Below are positions 35,168 to 47,300 of a stretch of DNA of 64,000 nucleotides, one piece after another. Every line of letters begins with the position of its first letter. Position 1 is the stretch's first letter. The position numbers and the translations under genes were made by a program. The notes under the pieces were generated by a model. That model worked only from the letters and a program-made list of their open reading frames with translations, did not search any database and was not told the DNA's origin. Origin of the DNA: Caenorhabditis elegans (Eukaryota; Nematoda; Chromadorea; Rhabditida; Rhabditidae); contig NC_003280.10 of NCBI RefSeq assembly GCF_000002985.6, positions 10,102,501-10,166,500 on the forward strand. Reading direction: 5' to 3'.

Positions 35168-36552
35168 ATGAGGAGGGTGATTCTCCCGTTGGTAATGACA
35201 GTTACGCTGTGCTTGGCACAAGAAGCTTCTGAAGCGTGTACAAAAGCATTAACAGATTGTGAAAATGATTTGGAATGTCAAAATCGGTTAGCACCGTTGA
35301 TGGCTGCTTGGTGAGTTCCGATTTGTAATTTTTTTTAAATATGAATACTCTTTTCTCGAGCTCGCTAGTTTGAGCTTAAAAGCGAGCCTAAGCTGAGCTC
35401 CGAAAACAAGAGATTTTTTCGTTTTCGACCACCAACTTCCGTTCGCTCTGACCACTTTATACTTTGTACAAACATGTCTCGTTTAGCGGGAAATATAAAC
35501 ACATCATGTTTTAGGTCAACTTTTACACGTGTTTTTGTCGAAAATTTTTGCAGTTTAAAATTTCCAAACACAAAACAATTTTCAACTCTTTAACTTCCAG
35601 CTCCACTAACACATGTCAACCCCAATGCAGAAGCGCTGTTCTTAATGTCTATCAGAATAAACTCGGCAGAATTCTTTTGAGATCTGATGCCACTTGCATC
35701 CCAGGACGTGACGAGCTCAGAACATGCAACTTCCTTCCAGCCGAATCCACAGTTCACTGCAGTCTCGGTAAACTGGCATGTGAAGGAGATCTCCAGTGTA
35801 ACTCAAAGTTCGGAGTCTTCATGTCTGAATGTGAAGCTGATGCTGCCAGAGGTAAGTAGCCGAATTTTAAAAAAACATTGTCTGAGATTAATTTTTTCAG
35901 GAGCTTGTACCGACAAATGTAAGACATTGTTGAATCAAACTATTGAGACATCAGTCGGAAGTGTGTTCTCCAACTGTACATGCACTGCTAGAGACGATCA
36001 ATTGTGCACAAACTTGAAAGACAACTTGCTCGGAGTATGCTTGAAAGTGAGTTGAATCATGGAAGTTGGGACACTCTGTCTCATTCATAAATGACGTAAT
36101 GCGTTGAGAAATCCAATATCGTAATTGTGGGTAAACAGTCAATCCAGTTTCTGATTAGTCACTTGGCTATTTTTTTCTAAAAACAATTCAAATCCATCAT
36201 CCAAATAATATGTGAACACTGATCGAGTTTTCTTTTTTACTTTTGCCAATTTTTTTTCGCAATTGTGAAACCGGTATAAAAAAATAGTGAGAATTTCGAG
36301 GGGCCTCACTATGAAATTTGGCTTTTAGATATCATTCTGTGCACACATAAACTAATCTCAGAAGTCTTATCTTCTTCAATTAAATGTATGTATGTCCTAT
36401 TTCAGAATACCCCGGGAGTCACCTTGTCCCCATCCGACAACTCCATCACAGATGCTCCAGGAGGCAACGATTTGGCCGATTCATCAGTCGGTCACGGATT
36501 CAATATTCTCTCTGCCATTTCCGTTTACTTGCTCACTGTGCTCGTGTTCTAA
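35168..36552 (+). CDS. phg-1: GAS1/GFR-alpha-like cysteine-rich, GPI-anchored surface protein
   Basis: Four phase-consistent exons (35168-35310, 35601-35851, 35901-36046, 36406-36552) give 228 aa. There is an N-terminal signal peptide (VILPLVMTVTLCLA), then two GDNF-receptor-type repeats. Repeat one runs CTKALTDCENDLECQNRLAP...CQPQC...CIPGRDELRTC. Repeat two runs CSLGKLACEGDLQCNSKF...CTDKCKTLL...CTCTARDDQLC. The C-terminus is a small-residue segment followed by a hydrophobic tail (FNILSAISVYLLTVLVF) with no cytoplasmic part, a GPI signal. Vertebrate GAS1 has the same two-repeat, GPI-anchored layout and acts in growth arrest and Hedgehog/RET signalling. I recall a worm GAS1 homologue named phg-1; that this locus bears the name is probable, not verified. 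Confidence 0.78.
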
Positions 36553-36697
36553 ACTACGGAGCCAGTCCAAAACCTCCCAGTGATTTTGAAAAATTTGCTC
36601 GGAAAATAATTAAATTATTTTATTTCTCTCTTCTACTTCTATCAGAACACGTGTGATTTTTTGTAAAATGTGCTATTGTCTTTCGTTGCAATGCAAA

Positions 36698-36703
36698 AAT
36701 AAA
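36698..36703 (+). terminator. Poly(A) signal of the GAS1-like gene
   Basis: AATAAA lies 146 nt after the stop at 36550-36552. The remaining spacer to 37098 is AT-rich with no gene visible. Confidence 0.55.
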
Positions 36704-37098
36704 TATATTTTTAAACAATCATTTGCAAATTCATTTGACACAGAAAAAGACCCCGAGGCTAAAAAATTGTTTGATTTGTGTGCTGATAAATCGAAAAACT
36801 TACAACTGATAATTCGTGTTATCAGGCAAAAATTAAAGACGCAATTCTAATTTTTCTCAGTCAGCACCAAATTCCTGTTGATTTATGGTTGGCGGTTCGA
36901 TTTTTTCAGAAAATATTTCGTTTATAGCTTGATGCTTTATCACCGCGTGGCTTTCTTGTGGCCATCCGGGAATCATCATTCATTTTTAACATTTTGAGAA
37001 GTTAATGTGAACATTTTTAGTTTGACATGGTTTTTAAATTAATTTTGAAATATTTTTTCAGAAATCTCTAATAATATAAAATGTATTTCAGGGTAACC

Positions 37099-38846
37099 AT
37101 GAAACCAGTCGCTATTTCTCTTTCTCTTCTTCTCCTGGTTACGGTAGGTTCTTGTTTAGTAATTTTAAAGAAAAATCAGTATATTCGAAAGGTTTAAAGA
37201 GGCCAAATATCACATAAACGTTGCCCATCAATCAATCAAATAGTCATCAAATTTTGATTATTTCAGCTACTTCCCGGTTCAGAGCAGCGAAAAGTTGACA
37301 ACCCGGATTTCCAGCCAAATTGTTTGGTTGGAGGACCAGATATTTATGATCCAGCACAATCGGAGAAGGTGAGCCTAACCGAGTTTTTTTTGGATAGTTA
37401 CTTCGCGATGTATAAAAAAACAGTGCTGGATGATTTCAACTGAACTCACGCATTATTTGGGAAATAATTTTCAAATTTCAGGTCCTCTGGTTTGATGTGA
37501 ACCTTGATCTTCCACCTCGTCAGCGTTTCCAGCAAATTGCAAAAGCCTACAAAAAAGAAATTCATGCAGTCTTCGATGTCCTTAATGTAATTTTCCTATC
37601 TAATAAAAAATATTTATGTCTAATATTCCAGTACTTCCTTACCATCATCCCAGGAGTAAATGCATGGGAACTCATTGGAAACATGACTGCCAGTGCCTTG
37701 GACAAAGGAATGATCATGAACCCCTACAGAGACGAGGTTCTCGGAATCGCCGAAGTGCTTGACGTACCACTGGGAAACTTGGTTTTCTTGAATCTTTTCT
37801 ACGAGATGTCAAGATTCTGTACATCAATTGTGGCTCAAACCGAGGACAATAAAGATTTGTATCACGCTAGAAATTTGGACTTTGGACAGCTTTTCGTATG
37901 GGATATTGCCGCTCAATCATGGGGATTGACTGAGGCATTGAAGAAAGTCAGTGTCAACATCAATTTCTTCAAGAATGGGAAATTGTTGTTCAAAGGATCT
38001 ACTCTTGCCGGGCACGTTGGAGTTTTGACAGGTAACTTTTGAAAATGTGAACAAAAGGGAAATTGGTGTGCATGGCATTTTCAGCCATGAAACCACACAA
38101 ATTCTCATTGTCCATGAACGCCAAAGTCCAGCCTGATATCATCAATGTTGCCAAATGGTACATGGGAGCTTATGAGAACACTGATCTTCAATTCGTCATG
38201 TACTTTGATCGCTGGCTATTCGAAAACTGTGACGATTTCCAGGTCAGTTTTTTTCCCGTTTTTTTTGTCACCCCTGCTAAACAAATAATTAGTTCTGTTG
38301 TTGTTCACTTTTTGCTCATTCGCTTTTTTGCTCTTTTCAGTGTGCTCGCGAAAAGATCGCCGGTGTCAAACTGTTGACAGGCGCTTATTTCATTCTCGGT
38401 GGAGCCAATCCGGGTGAGGGAAGTGTGCTCGTGAGAAACACGACATCAGTTCAATTTGAGAGGAAGTTATTCGATGGAGCTAACGATTGGTTCTTGTTGC
38501 AGACTAATTATGATCCTGATAAGGTAATTCTTACAAGATTCACATTAATTGCAACCTGTTATGGTCTTTAAACAATCATAAATTTCAGGATCCACTTTTT
38601 ATTGACAACCGTCGTGACCCTGGAAACGCCTGCATGAATAAGCTTACTCGCGCCAATGTTGGAATGAAGGGAATCTTCACGGTAGGCATACTTTCGCATA
38701 AGACTTTCAAATTTATTGTGATTCAGGTGCTCTCCTCCAAGCCAAATCTTAACAAGACTACTGTCCACACTGTCATTATGTCTGTCACCAAGGGCTACTT
38801 CGAGACTTTTATTCAAAAGTGTCCGAACCCATGTTGGGCTTTCTAA
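37099..38846 (+). CDS. asah-2: Acid ceramidase-like N-acylsphingosine amidohydrolase
   Basis: Eight phase-consistent exons (37099-37143, 37267-37368, 37482-37586, 37632-38031, 38085-38242, 38341-38523, 38589-38681, 38727-38846) give 401 aa, the usual family length. It has a signal peptide (KPVAISLSLLLLVTLL), as expected for a lysosomal or secreted enzyme. The family is an N-terminal nucleophile hydrolase that self-cleaves before a cysteine. Here FCTSIVAQ places the nucleophile at Cys147, with LYHARNLDFG downstream as the conserved Arg/Asp motif. The reaction is ceramide to sphingosine plus fatty acid. The alpha chain would be residues about 18-146, the beta chain 147-401. Confidence 0.88.
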
Positions 38847-38872
38847 TCGGTCCGAAAATCAACAAACATAAA

Positions 38873-38878
38873 AATAAA
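38873..38878 (+). terminator. Poly(A) signal of asah-2
   Basis: AATAAA lies 27 nt after the stop. The convergent minus-strand gene ends at 38957, so only 110 bp separate the two coding regions. Confidence 0.6.
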
Positions 38879-38956
38879 TGTTCATTAATAAATTCTATGA
38901 GTCTATTCTACAACACAATGAAAACGAGGAAAAAATTAAACTGTAGGAAAAAATAA

Positions 38957-41263
38957 CTATTGGAAACTGAATGCACCATGAGGGAATGTTTCAATTGATG
39001 CAGTTTTGTAGTGAGACGAGTCCGTTTTGAGAATCGAGCTGGAGACAGTTGAGTTGGTTTTTGGAGCGGATCCAACGATAGCGGCTTCAAGACGATTTGA
39101 GCCGGTTGAATCAAAGAGCCAAGAACGAGTAGAACGACGGTGACTGCTGAAAAGACAAAAATTTTAGATCTAGAAATCTAGAAAGATCTAATAACTTAAC
39201 AACAAAACTTACGTGGAAGACTTAGTAGTTGTGCTCAAAGCTTTTCCGATCTTCCCATCTGATCCACTTGCATAGTAATATTTCCATTCTCCACGTCCAC
39301 CTGCTCCATCTTTTCTTTCTTCTTTCTGACCATCAGATCCTTTATCAGACGATTTAACCAATTGAACGGGACTAACGATATCCATGCCATATTGTGGATT
39401 TTGTTTCACATCATCATCTGGGGATTTTCGAAGATCATCGGAAAATGCTTTTGGTGGAGACGGAATATTATCAAACTTTGATGGAGGAGAATGAAGGATT
39501 GGGTTGGTGATTGAGGCTTCGGAAGTTCCAGATGGTACATTTGAAGTGTTTGATCTTGTGGTCGGATCCGTTGAATTACCAGAAGAACCAGTAGTATCAA
39601 CAGTTGATGGTCCAGATGTTGTCACAGTAGATGGAGACAGCTTGGAAAAACTTATTGCAGCTGGTGGTGCCAGATCATCTTTCATCTTTTTCTTCTCTGG
39701 AGACTCTTCAAGTGGTTTTTTCGGTGGAGAAGTTTTCTGAGCATGAAAAGGCTGTCTGGTGAGCATTGGTGGTGGTCCTTGCTGAGAAGAAGGCTTATAT
39801 GGCTGAGGAAGAAAGATTGGGGTGAGCTTTTGGGTTTCATCATCGGACACCTGTCTTGGCCTTTGATTCTTCGGAAGATACGCGAAACGAGAATCATGTT
39901 TCTTCACTGAAAAGAATAATGTAAAAAATTATAAGTAATGTGTGAAGTTTTCAAGCCACACGAAGCATAGCAATTTTTTTGGCTACAGAAATTTCGCAGT
40001 TAAACTCCGATGAATATAAGCTAGATTTTCAGACAATTTCAGCAACTCAAAGGGAAAGTTTTTGGACATTAACTATTTTCGATGACTCGCTAATAAAAAA
40101 ACAAATCAATCAATCATCGTTCCTCCAGTTACAACCAAAACTGCTGGTTCCTACTACCACGACACCGACTTGCTAATTGCTAGCCGCCATCCTTTAGATG
40201 AGCCCGCGATAGTGACAGTTCGCCGATGAACTTGTTTTGCCTATTTCTAGATCTAGATAAGAAAGGATCAAAGGGACTGTCCAGCAAATCTAGGATAAAA
40301 TTCCGAAATAAAGTTTTTTAAGAGAAAAGGGAATGCTGGAAAATTTGCACAATCGTCACCGCTAACACATTGAACTTTTCCCTATACACTTACAATCCGA
40401 TTGACTTGCCAATGAACTCTGCGCAATCGGTGTATCATCTGCGTCGTAAATCGGCTGGAACGTAATTAAATTGTATAACATCGTTTCGAGCGATGTACTT
40501 ACTTTGTCCATTGCTGGAGTTGCGACCTTCTGCCCGAGAGAATTACTGTAATTTGATACATTCATAAATTATGAGTTGACAATTTTGAGTACCTGATTTT
40601 CTTCTTGTCCTTTCCAGAGTTTTGCAAATGTTGAGCAGCACAGTTTTGAGCGGGATCCACAAAAATGGTGAACTTCTCATTACCGTTTTCTTTGGCAAAG
40701 GGTTCCTCGTTTCTGCCACCTGTAAAAATGTCTTGTTAAAAATCAAACATTTGGCGTGACTTTTAACTGGAAGATTATTCAAAACTTTTCATTTCAAAAC
40801 TTTTCATTCCACGTGTAATTTCAAACTCACCTCTTCTATTGTTTTGAGCCATATAATTGAGTTTTGCATCAAACTCTTGAGCTTGTAACTGATCCGTCAC
40901 AAACTTCCGTTTCAGGTCATGAAGCCGCTTGCGCATTCTTCGTTTGTACATCTGAAATAAAGAATGAGATGGTGGTAATCAGATATTTGTATACCCATCG
41001 AATGACAGCTGTGGCGAGCATACAGAAAAGAAGCACAAGGACGGTAGTGATGAACATGACGACGAGGATCCAGGCGTAGGATTCGGTTGGAACACAACAT
41101 CCATAGTGGGCGAAGAAGAATCTACTATCTGAAAATGATAATATAGAGTTTGAAAACGCAGTCGATTGCGTCCATCAGGAACCTCAGGAACTAAAAATGG
41201 ACCGAGAAACATTTTTTTCTCTGATCCTTCATCTGAACACTTACCCGAATATTTACCGCTCAT
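38957..41263 (-). CDS. Single-pass membrane protein with long Pro/Ser-rich cytosolic tail, unknown
   Basis: Eight phase-consistent exons (41263-41245, 41128-40995, 40951-40831, 40719-40593, 40545-40503, 40454-40394, 39906-39213, 39146-38957) give 462 aa. A short N-terminus (MSGKYSDSRFFFAHYGCC) precedes one membrane helix (YAWILVVMFITTVLVLLFCMLATAVIRW). A basic juxtamembrane stretch (MYKRRMRKRLHDLKRK) follows and predicts the tail is cytosolic. The tail is disordered, rich in P, S, T and K, with PPPM and PSPPK motifs that could bind SH3 domains. It ends in a Ser-rich stretch containing GEWKYYYASGSDGKIGKAL. I do not recognise the family. It is divergent from pax-3 over a 3.1-kb shared upstream region. 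Confidence 0.75.
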
Positions 41264-44200
41264 CTTTCATTCGCAACTGATATGGAATTGAAATCCAAAA
41301 TAAATTTCGATGGAGTTGTCAACGTGGAAATTTAATTTTAATCAGAGCAAGATATTTTGAAAAAAGGGGGAATGATTGTCACGTGTTTAAATAAAATTTC
41401 CATGTATTTTTTTTTCATCCGTAAAAATTATTAACTTATTTTTATAATTTTTAGGTTTTTTGATCTATAAATTAATGTTTGCATAGAACAATTGCCGCGC
41501 ACCTCTGATTTGGTGGCATAAGTTTTGAGCAACCCACCCCTCCTAATAATACACAATTTCTCTGTGAATTTTCCCACCTTCCCGCTTCCGTTTCACCATC
41601 TGGTTCTTGTCTCGACACGCACAGGTCTGAAAAGACTGAAATCCTTCCAGACCTGCCGTCTTCCGGCTAATTACAACCAATGCCCACCACATGGCCTAAG
41701 ATTACCTCGGCTCTTTTGTCGGGTGGGAGCAGGCAACAGTATATTTCCTAATCCGCAGCAATCTGCCACTTGTCGGAAGTGGTTGTACTCTCTCTTCCTT
41801 AAAGGTGTTCGATGTGACATGCGGGGATATTATCTTGTCACTTATAAAACACACTGCTAACCGTCTTCTTTTTGTCGACACTATCGAGTCTCAATTTCAT
41901 TTTCCTTTGTCGATGATGTGTCAGTCGTTAATTTGCTAATTAAAGGGTGTTGATAAATTGAAGGCGTCCCTATCATTTTTCTAGTGATGGGATGCTAAAA
42001 AAAAATTGAATGTGGTGGGAAATATTGATGTTCTATTTCAATCTTTCTCTGCTGCCCAACCTATCATAGTCAATTAAGATTTTTTGCAGAACTTGAGAAG
42101 GAGACCGGTCGAAATCGAGCTGAAAGGTGTTTGGATTACTGTAGTCTTATGATGAAATACAAATAATAAGAATCCAGAACTTCGAACAATAAATGGAGAC
42201 AGCTGTCAATAAGCTAAATTTTCAAGAATTTCATATTTTTAATTTGAAGTTAGTATATTTTCTAATGTTTCATTTCAAACAGTGTGTGCCTTTAAAGTGT
42301 TGTATCATCTATTTGAGAAATTACAATAATGACATAAGTATTGTAGAGTTTAATGAGACACTGTAACACGGTGGCTGGGACAAACTCTTTTCACATTTTG
42401 TCAACAAACTCCCGCACTCAGCCCATCAATTCTCCATAGATGATGCCCTTTTCAGATAGCGGAAAACCCCGCATCATCATCATCTCACACTTCTCCGGAT
42501 AGATAGATAAAGATATATCCAAGTGTTACAAAGGTGTGAAGACCCCCAAAAGTTGACATCGGCGCGTGGCCCTTAATTATGACCGCATACCACTTCAAAC
42601 GATACCGCCACCGTTTCTTCGTCCCCCTGATAACATGGTCCCAGATTATCAGGAAAATGGTGTAAGACAACCTTGCGCAATCCGGGAAGATGAAGAAGGA
42701 AATGATGATGTGACACGTGCCGAAAAAGAAATTGGGCCCTACTTGTTGATTGGGTAATGCACGTGTAGTTTTCAGGTGTTTTCGGTATTAAAAGGCTATT
42801 TGTATGGGGTAATAAAGGATTAATGACTAGGATTATTTCACATTATTTCACATATTTTCACGTTTTGTTTCTAACTGAAACTCACAAATAATTCTCCAAT
42901 TGTGTAGTTTAGAATAGATTTATATCTTTAGACACCGTCGGTAAACAACTAAAAATACCATTATTCATCTCAATGACATAAACTTTCCCAACACGAGCCC
43001 TCCCAAACACCGACTCGCTAATTGCGAGCAATTTATTGATTGACAGTTCGCGGATGAACTTGTTTTGCACATTGTAGATCGAGATAAGACAAGTAGGTTC
43101 TTAAGTCGGGCCGACACAAAACAGATAGGTCTAAAAGAACGTCTGAAATTGAATAATCAGATAAGACAGAGTAAAGGGATACTGAAAAAAGAATAGTTAT
43201 AGAAATACTTGAAAATCTGAATGAATAGAGGTGACAACTATTTTTCCAAACTTACAACTAACACTGGTCTCAAATTACAGATACATATATATGTTAGTTT
43301 TTTCAGATTTCAAATTAACCTACCCGTAGGCTGGTAGGCAAGAATGTAGTCGATCTTTGCAAAGTCATATCTTTAAATTTCTCATTGGAAATATTTGTAC
43401 CGTATCCTCGAAGCACTTTTCCTCCTGACCTCTTTTGTTTGTAAAATATGTTTACACTTTTGAACACTGGAAATGAAAATGGGGAAATTGGTCATTGCCA
43501 ACAAGTTACACTACTCTCGAAAGTTGTCTGTTTGTTCTATCTGTTCTTGTTTCCGTGAAATTGCAACTTTTGGAATATGTATGTTTTTGGTAATCAGAAA
43601 ATTATTTTTGTGTTAGGTAAGTCCAACAAATCACATAATCGAAAAAGCAAACAAAGAAAGTAAACTTTGTCTGAAATCCATTAAGAAGCTGTTTTCAAAT
43701 ATTAGTAGCATGAATAATTCTAACGCTGTTTAAGCTTTTAATGGACATGAACGATTTTTAAAGTTTTGAAGTATTCGTTTCTGGTTCCAGTTTCATGTTA
43801 GAGTTACTTCTAGCTTCACCCAGAAGCACGGTGGACTGCTTAGATCTATGTAGCTATCTGCAAATATTTTGAATCTGCAAGATCCGCACGCTCCTAGATG
43901 TCCTTTTCTTCGAGACTATCCACAGGTGAATCACCATTTTGCAGGTGCTACTACCAAACATTGACCTTTCAAATCAAAACCATCGAGCACATAAATCTTC
44001 ATCTCCAAAAATCCACCTCCTAGTCAGAATATCTCTGATAACAAACCCACATACCCCGCGCCAACATCTACTAGTACGTCCTTTGATGCTTACCGCCCGT
44101 GTCTTTCGCCCTTCTCTATGTCTCGCTGGTTTCGATTACCGTACTCGAGACTATGCATGCCTGTAACAGACCGCGCATGCGCATAGGTGGGCGGGATCGC

Positions 44201-44347
44201 CGTCCCGCCCATTCACAGTTCGACAAGGCGTGTCACCTCGAAACTACTCGCTCCTTAAGTTTTCACGCTATATACCTGATATTCACACATTCGGTATATT
44301 GGGGGCCAGCCATACGTGCTCCTGATATCCCATCCACTACTAACAAA
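41264..44347. promoter_or_regulatory. 3.1-kb divergent upstream region of pax-3 and the membrane-protein gene
   Basis: No gene is supported here. It should hold pax-3 control sequences. At 43006-43095 it has a block (ACACCGACTCGCTAATTGC...GACAGTTCGC.GATGAACTTGTTTTGC) that also occurs at 40158-40250 inside an intron of the membrane-protein gene. The 44160-44340 stretch is more GC-rich (CGCATGCGCATAGGTGGGCGGGATCG) and is a likely promoter/5' UTR. Confidence 0.45.
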
Positions 44348-47300
44348 ATGACCACAGATTCTATCACATTTAATCACATTCTTGGGCAGGTAAGTCTATG
44401 GTTTCGATAAGTTGTTTTCTAGTTGTAGTGCATAAACTACTGCTCAGGTATTTTTTAATGTCTAGAAGTAGGAGATGTATCCCGGAAAAATTTGATTGAA
44501 GAAATTTTTGGAAATTCTAGATGGTTCTAGAATGTACGTTAATTTCGAATTATTTCTATACTGGCTCAGACGTTTTAAGGAGCTAAAATTAAGCTCTTGT
44601 TAATTATACAGTTTGAAGTTGTAGCCTATAGAAACTTTTGATTTATTGTTAATAGAGCTCATCAAGCATCACAAAAATTAGATAGTATCATTACTATAGT
44701 TAGCCTTAAGTTAGATTTTCATAGCATTTGAAAAGTTTTTGAAAATATGTTTTGAGTTTTCCAAGTCTCAATTTCTTCTCCTTTCTCACCGCCTCTATTG
44801 AAGCCCAAAATTAATTCAGGGTCGTGTTAACCAACTCGGTGGAGTTTTCATCAACGGTCGACCCCTTCCAATTCACGTTCGTCATGCTATCATTTCAATG
44901 GCCAAAAAGGGTATAAAGTAAGTAGTCCGAACTTCTAGAGAACACTAACAATAATCTTTTAGACCATGTCACATCAGTCGTCAACTCAAAGTATCTCATG
45001 GAGCTGTTTCGAAAATCTTGAATCGTTACGCCGAGACGGGCTCAATATCTCCGGGACAGGTCAGTGCATTTTCTGGATGATAAGATAATTTGCTAATTAG
45101 GTCATCAGGCAGGCGAATCATAACCATAAAATTTAATGTTTGCCTACACGTGCCGCGTGTCGTCGTCCTGATTCAAAAAAGTACCGTAATACTCAATTTT
45201 GGCGGGTCGCGCAGGTGCGACGCCCCGGGTGGCACTTTTCGGCATTTTTCAAAAAATGCGTCGGATGTCTGTGTTTCTGTTAAAGTAGTTGTTGTCTACT
45301 AGGTTTTTGGTTACCAAAAACATACGGTAATTACAATTCCAAAAAAAGTAAACTTTGAATTCTTGAAAATTCCATTTTGTTGGTTGCAAAACGGCAAAGA
45401 GTGTAGAACGGGGAGTGCAAATATACAAAACAATTTTTATTCATTTATAAACTTTAAAATCATCTCAAAAACAACCTGAAACTTTCCAAGAACTGATATC
45501 AAAACGTTTTCGGCAAATGACAACTTTGAAACAGTTTTTGAAATTTTTCTCGACTATTTCAATGCAAATAACTGATATTTTCAAACTGATCAAATATTTT
45601 TCTATCTATATTTCTACATTTAATTTAATAAAAAAAAGAGTTATAATCTGGGATTGGGCAGTTTTGTAGATTTGCCGAAAATATTCGTCATATTTCTTAC
45701 ATAAGCCTAGCGAAAGCAAATGCTTTTTAAACATAAATATCTATGAATTAATTTCAGATCGGTGGAAGTCCCCGCGCTCGACTTACAGTCCAAGCCGTCG
45801 AGAAAGAAATTCTGATCGCATGTGATGAGAATCCACAAATGAGCGCTGCAGAGCTCCGAGATTGGCTTATTCACAAAGACATTTGCACAAAAGGAAATGC
45901 TCCAACAGTACCTGCGATAAAAAGGCTTATTGGGAATAAAGGTATAATAATGATGAAAACTGTGAAGGCAAAAAAAAGGTAGAGGAATAGATGAAAAACA
46001 AACAGAAATTCGTTTCGTTTGATGAATGTTCCGCTTCTGATAGCTGTGGTTGTGTTTGTTTAACTGTTGACAACGATTTTTTTTGTTTCGAATACTTTCA
46101 TGGAAACTTGCTTGGGCGTCATTTTTTGATGCGTGATTTTCCACAAAAATTCAACAAACCTCACAAGAAGAACTTCTAGACATATTCGATCAAATTATCA
46201 CTTTCTATAACCTCATCAATCATTTCTTCACGCCAATCATATCATCTTTTTTGCTGCACTTTTTCATCATATCTTCCTTATCACTTTTTTTTGTTTTAAT
46301 TTCCTTATCAATATTTATCTTCACACAAATCACCACATACTTTTTTGCAGGCGTCGGGGTTCCGAAGAAAATGGAACGAAAACGGCTGAGCTACAGTATC
46401 GACAGCATTCTGGGAATTTCAATTGGTAAGTGGTCTAATTGGAATAGTCTTGATTTCACACATTTATAATTTCGTTCCGTTTGTCTCATGTCCTCCAACA
46501 CCTTTTTTGGGTGTCGGATTTCCTGTTCAATCAGGCAACATTCCGTTCTTTCAATTCAATTTTCTTCTGCCATATAGTAACACACAAACAGACGTAGCAT
46601 GAAAGTTTTCATTCCTCCCAATATTCCCAAAGGGGCCAGAGGGCATACTGTATATTGGACTTCTTTGATATAATAACGGTCATTAACACTTTGATTAGTA
46701 TCGCCTGTATGTCGCTGTGTATGTTAACGGTGTGATAAGACGATAAAGGCGAAGACGTTGAAGAAGTGGGGGCGGAAAGGACAAGAAGCGTCGGTGAAGA
46801 ATGATGTGAATTAGACAAGGGGGCACGCGTCAGGGGTTGATTTTAATCAACAAGACCATCGTATTTGTTTGTGAGTTGCATGCTGTGCGCCGCCACGGAG
46901 ATCTTCAGGGAGAGAACCATGACTGATTGAATTACGGGTTACGGTAGTGTACCGCATTTTGTTTCTCCTGATCTGCAACAAGCGTACCGGAATGTCCCGC
47001 GTGTCTTCAGGCCTACCTGTTAGCTTGCCTACTGCCTATTCGTCTACATCTTGGTGTGAAGTCTAGGGTCTGATGTTGCATTGTGAAGCCTATAGGTAGG
47101 TCGCCTTGATGTCCGGTAAGCAGGCACTTTTGATCCTAAAATCTTGTTTGATCTGTGCTCAGTTGTTAATCACATTCGGTAGGGTACGGTAGTTGTGCAA
47201 GAAAATCGTAATCTAAAGAAAGAGCATGTCAAATTCCAGGCATCATACGCCTACCTTGTAGGCACGCAGGCAGGCATTTTTATCATGTTCGGCACTCCAA

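Noticed and set aside
41525..41860. 111-codon plus-strand frame upstream of the membrane-protein gene
   Set aside because: No homology, and composition follows local CT-rich promoter sequence.
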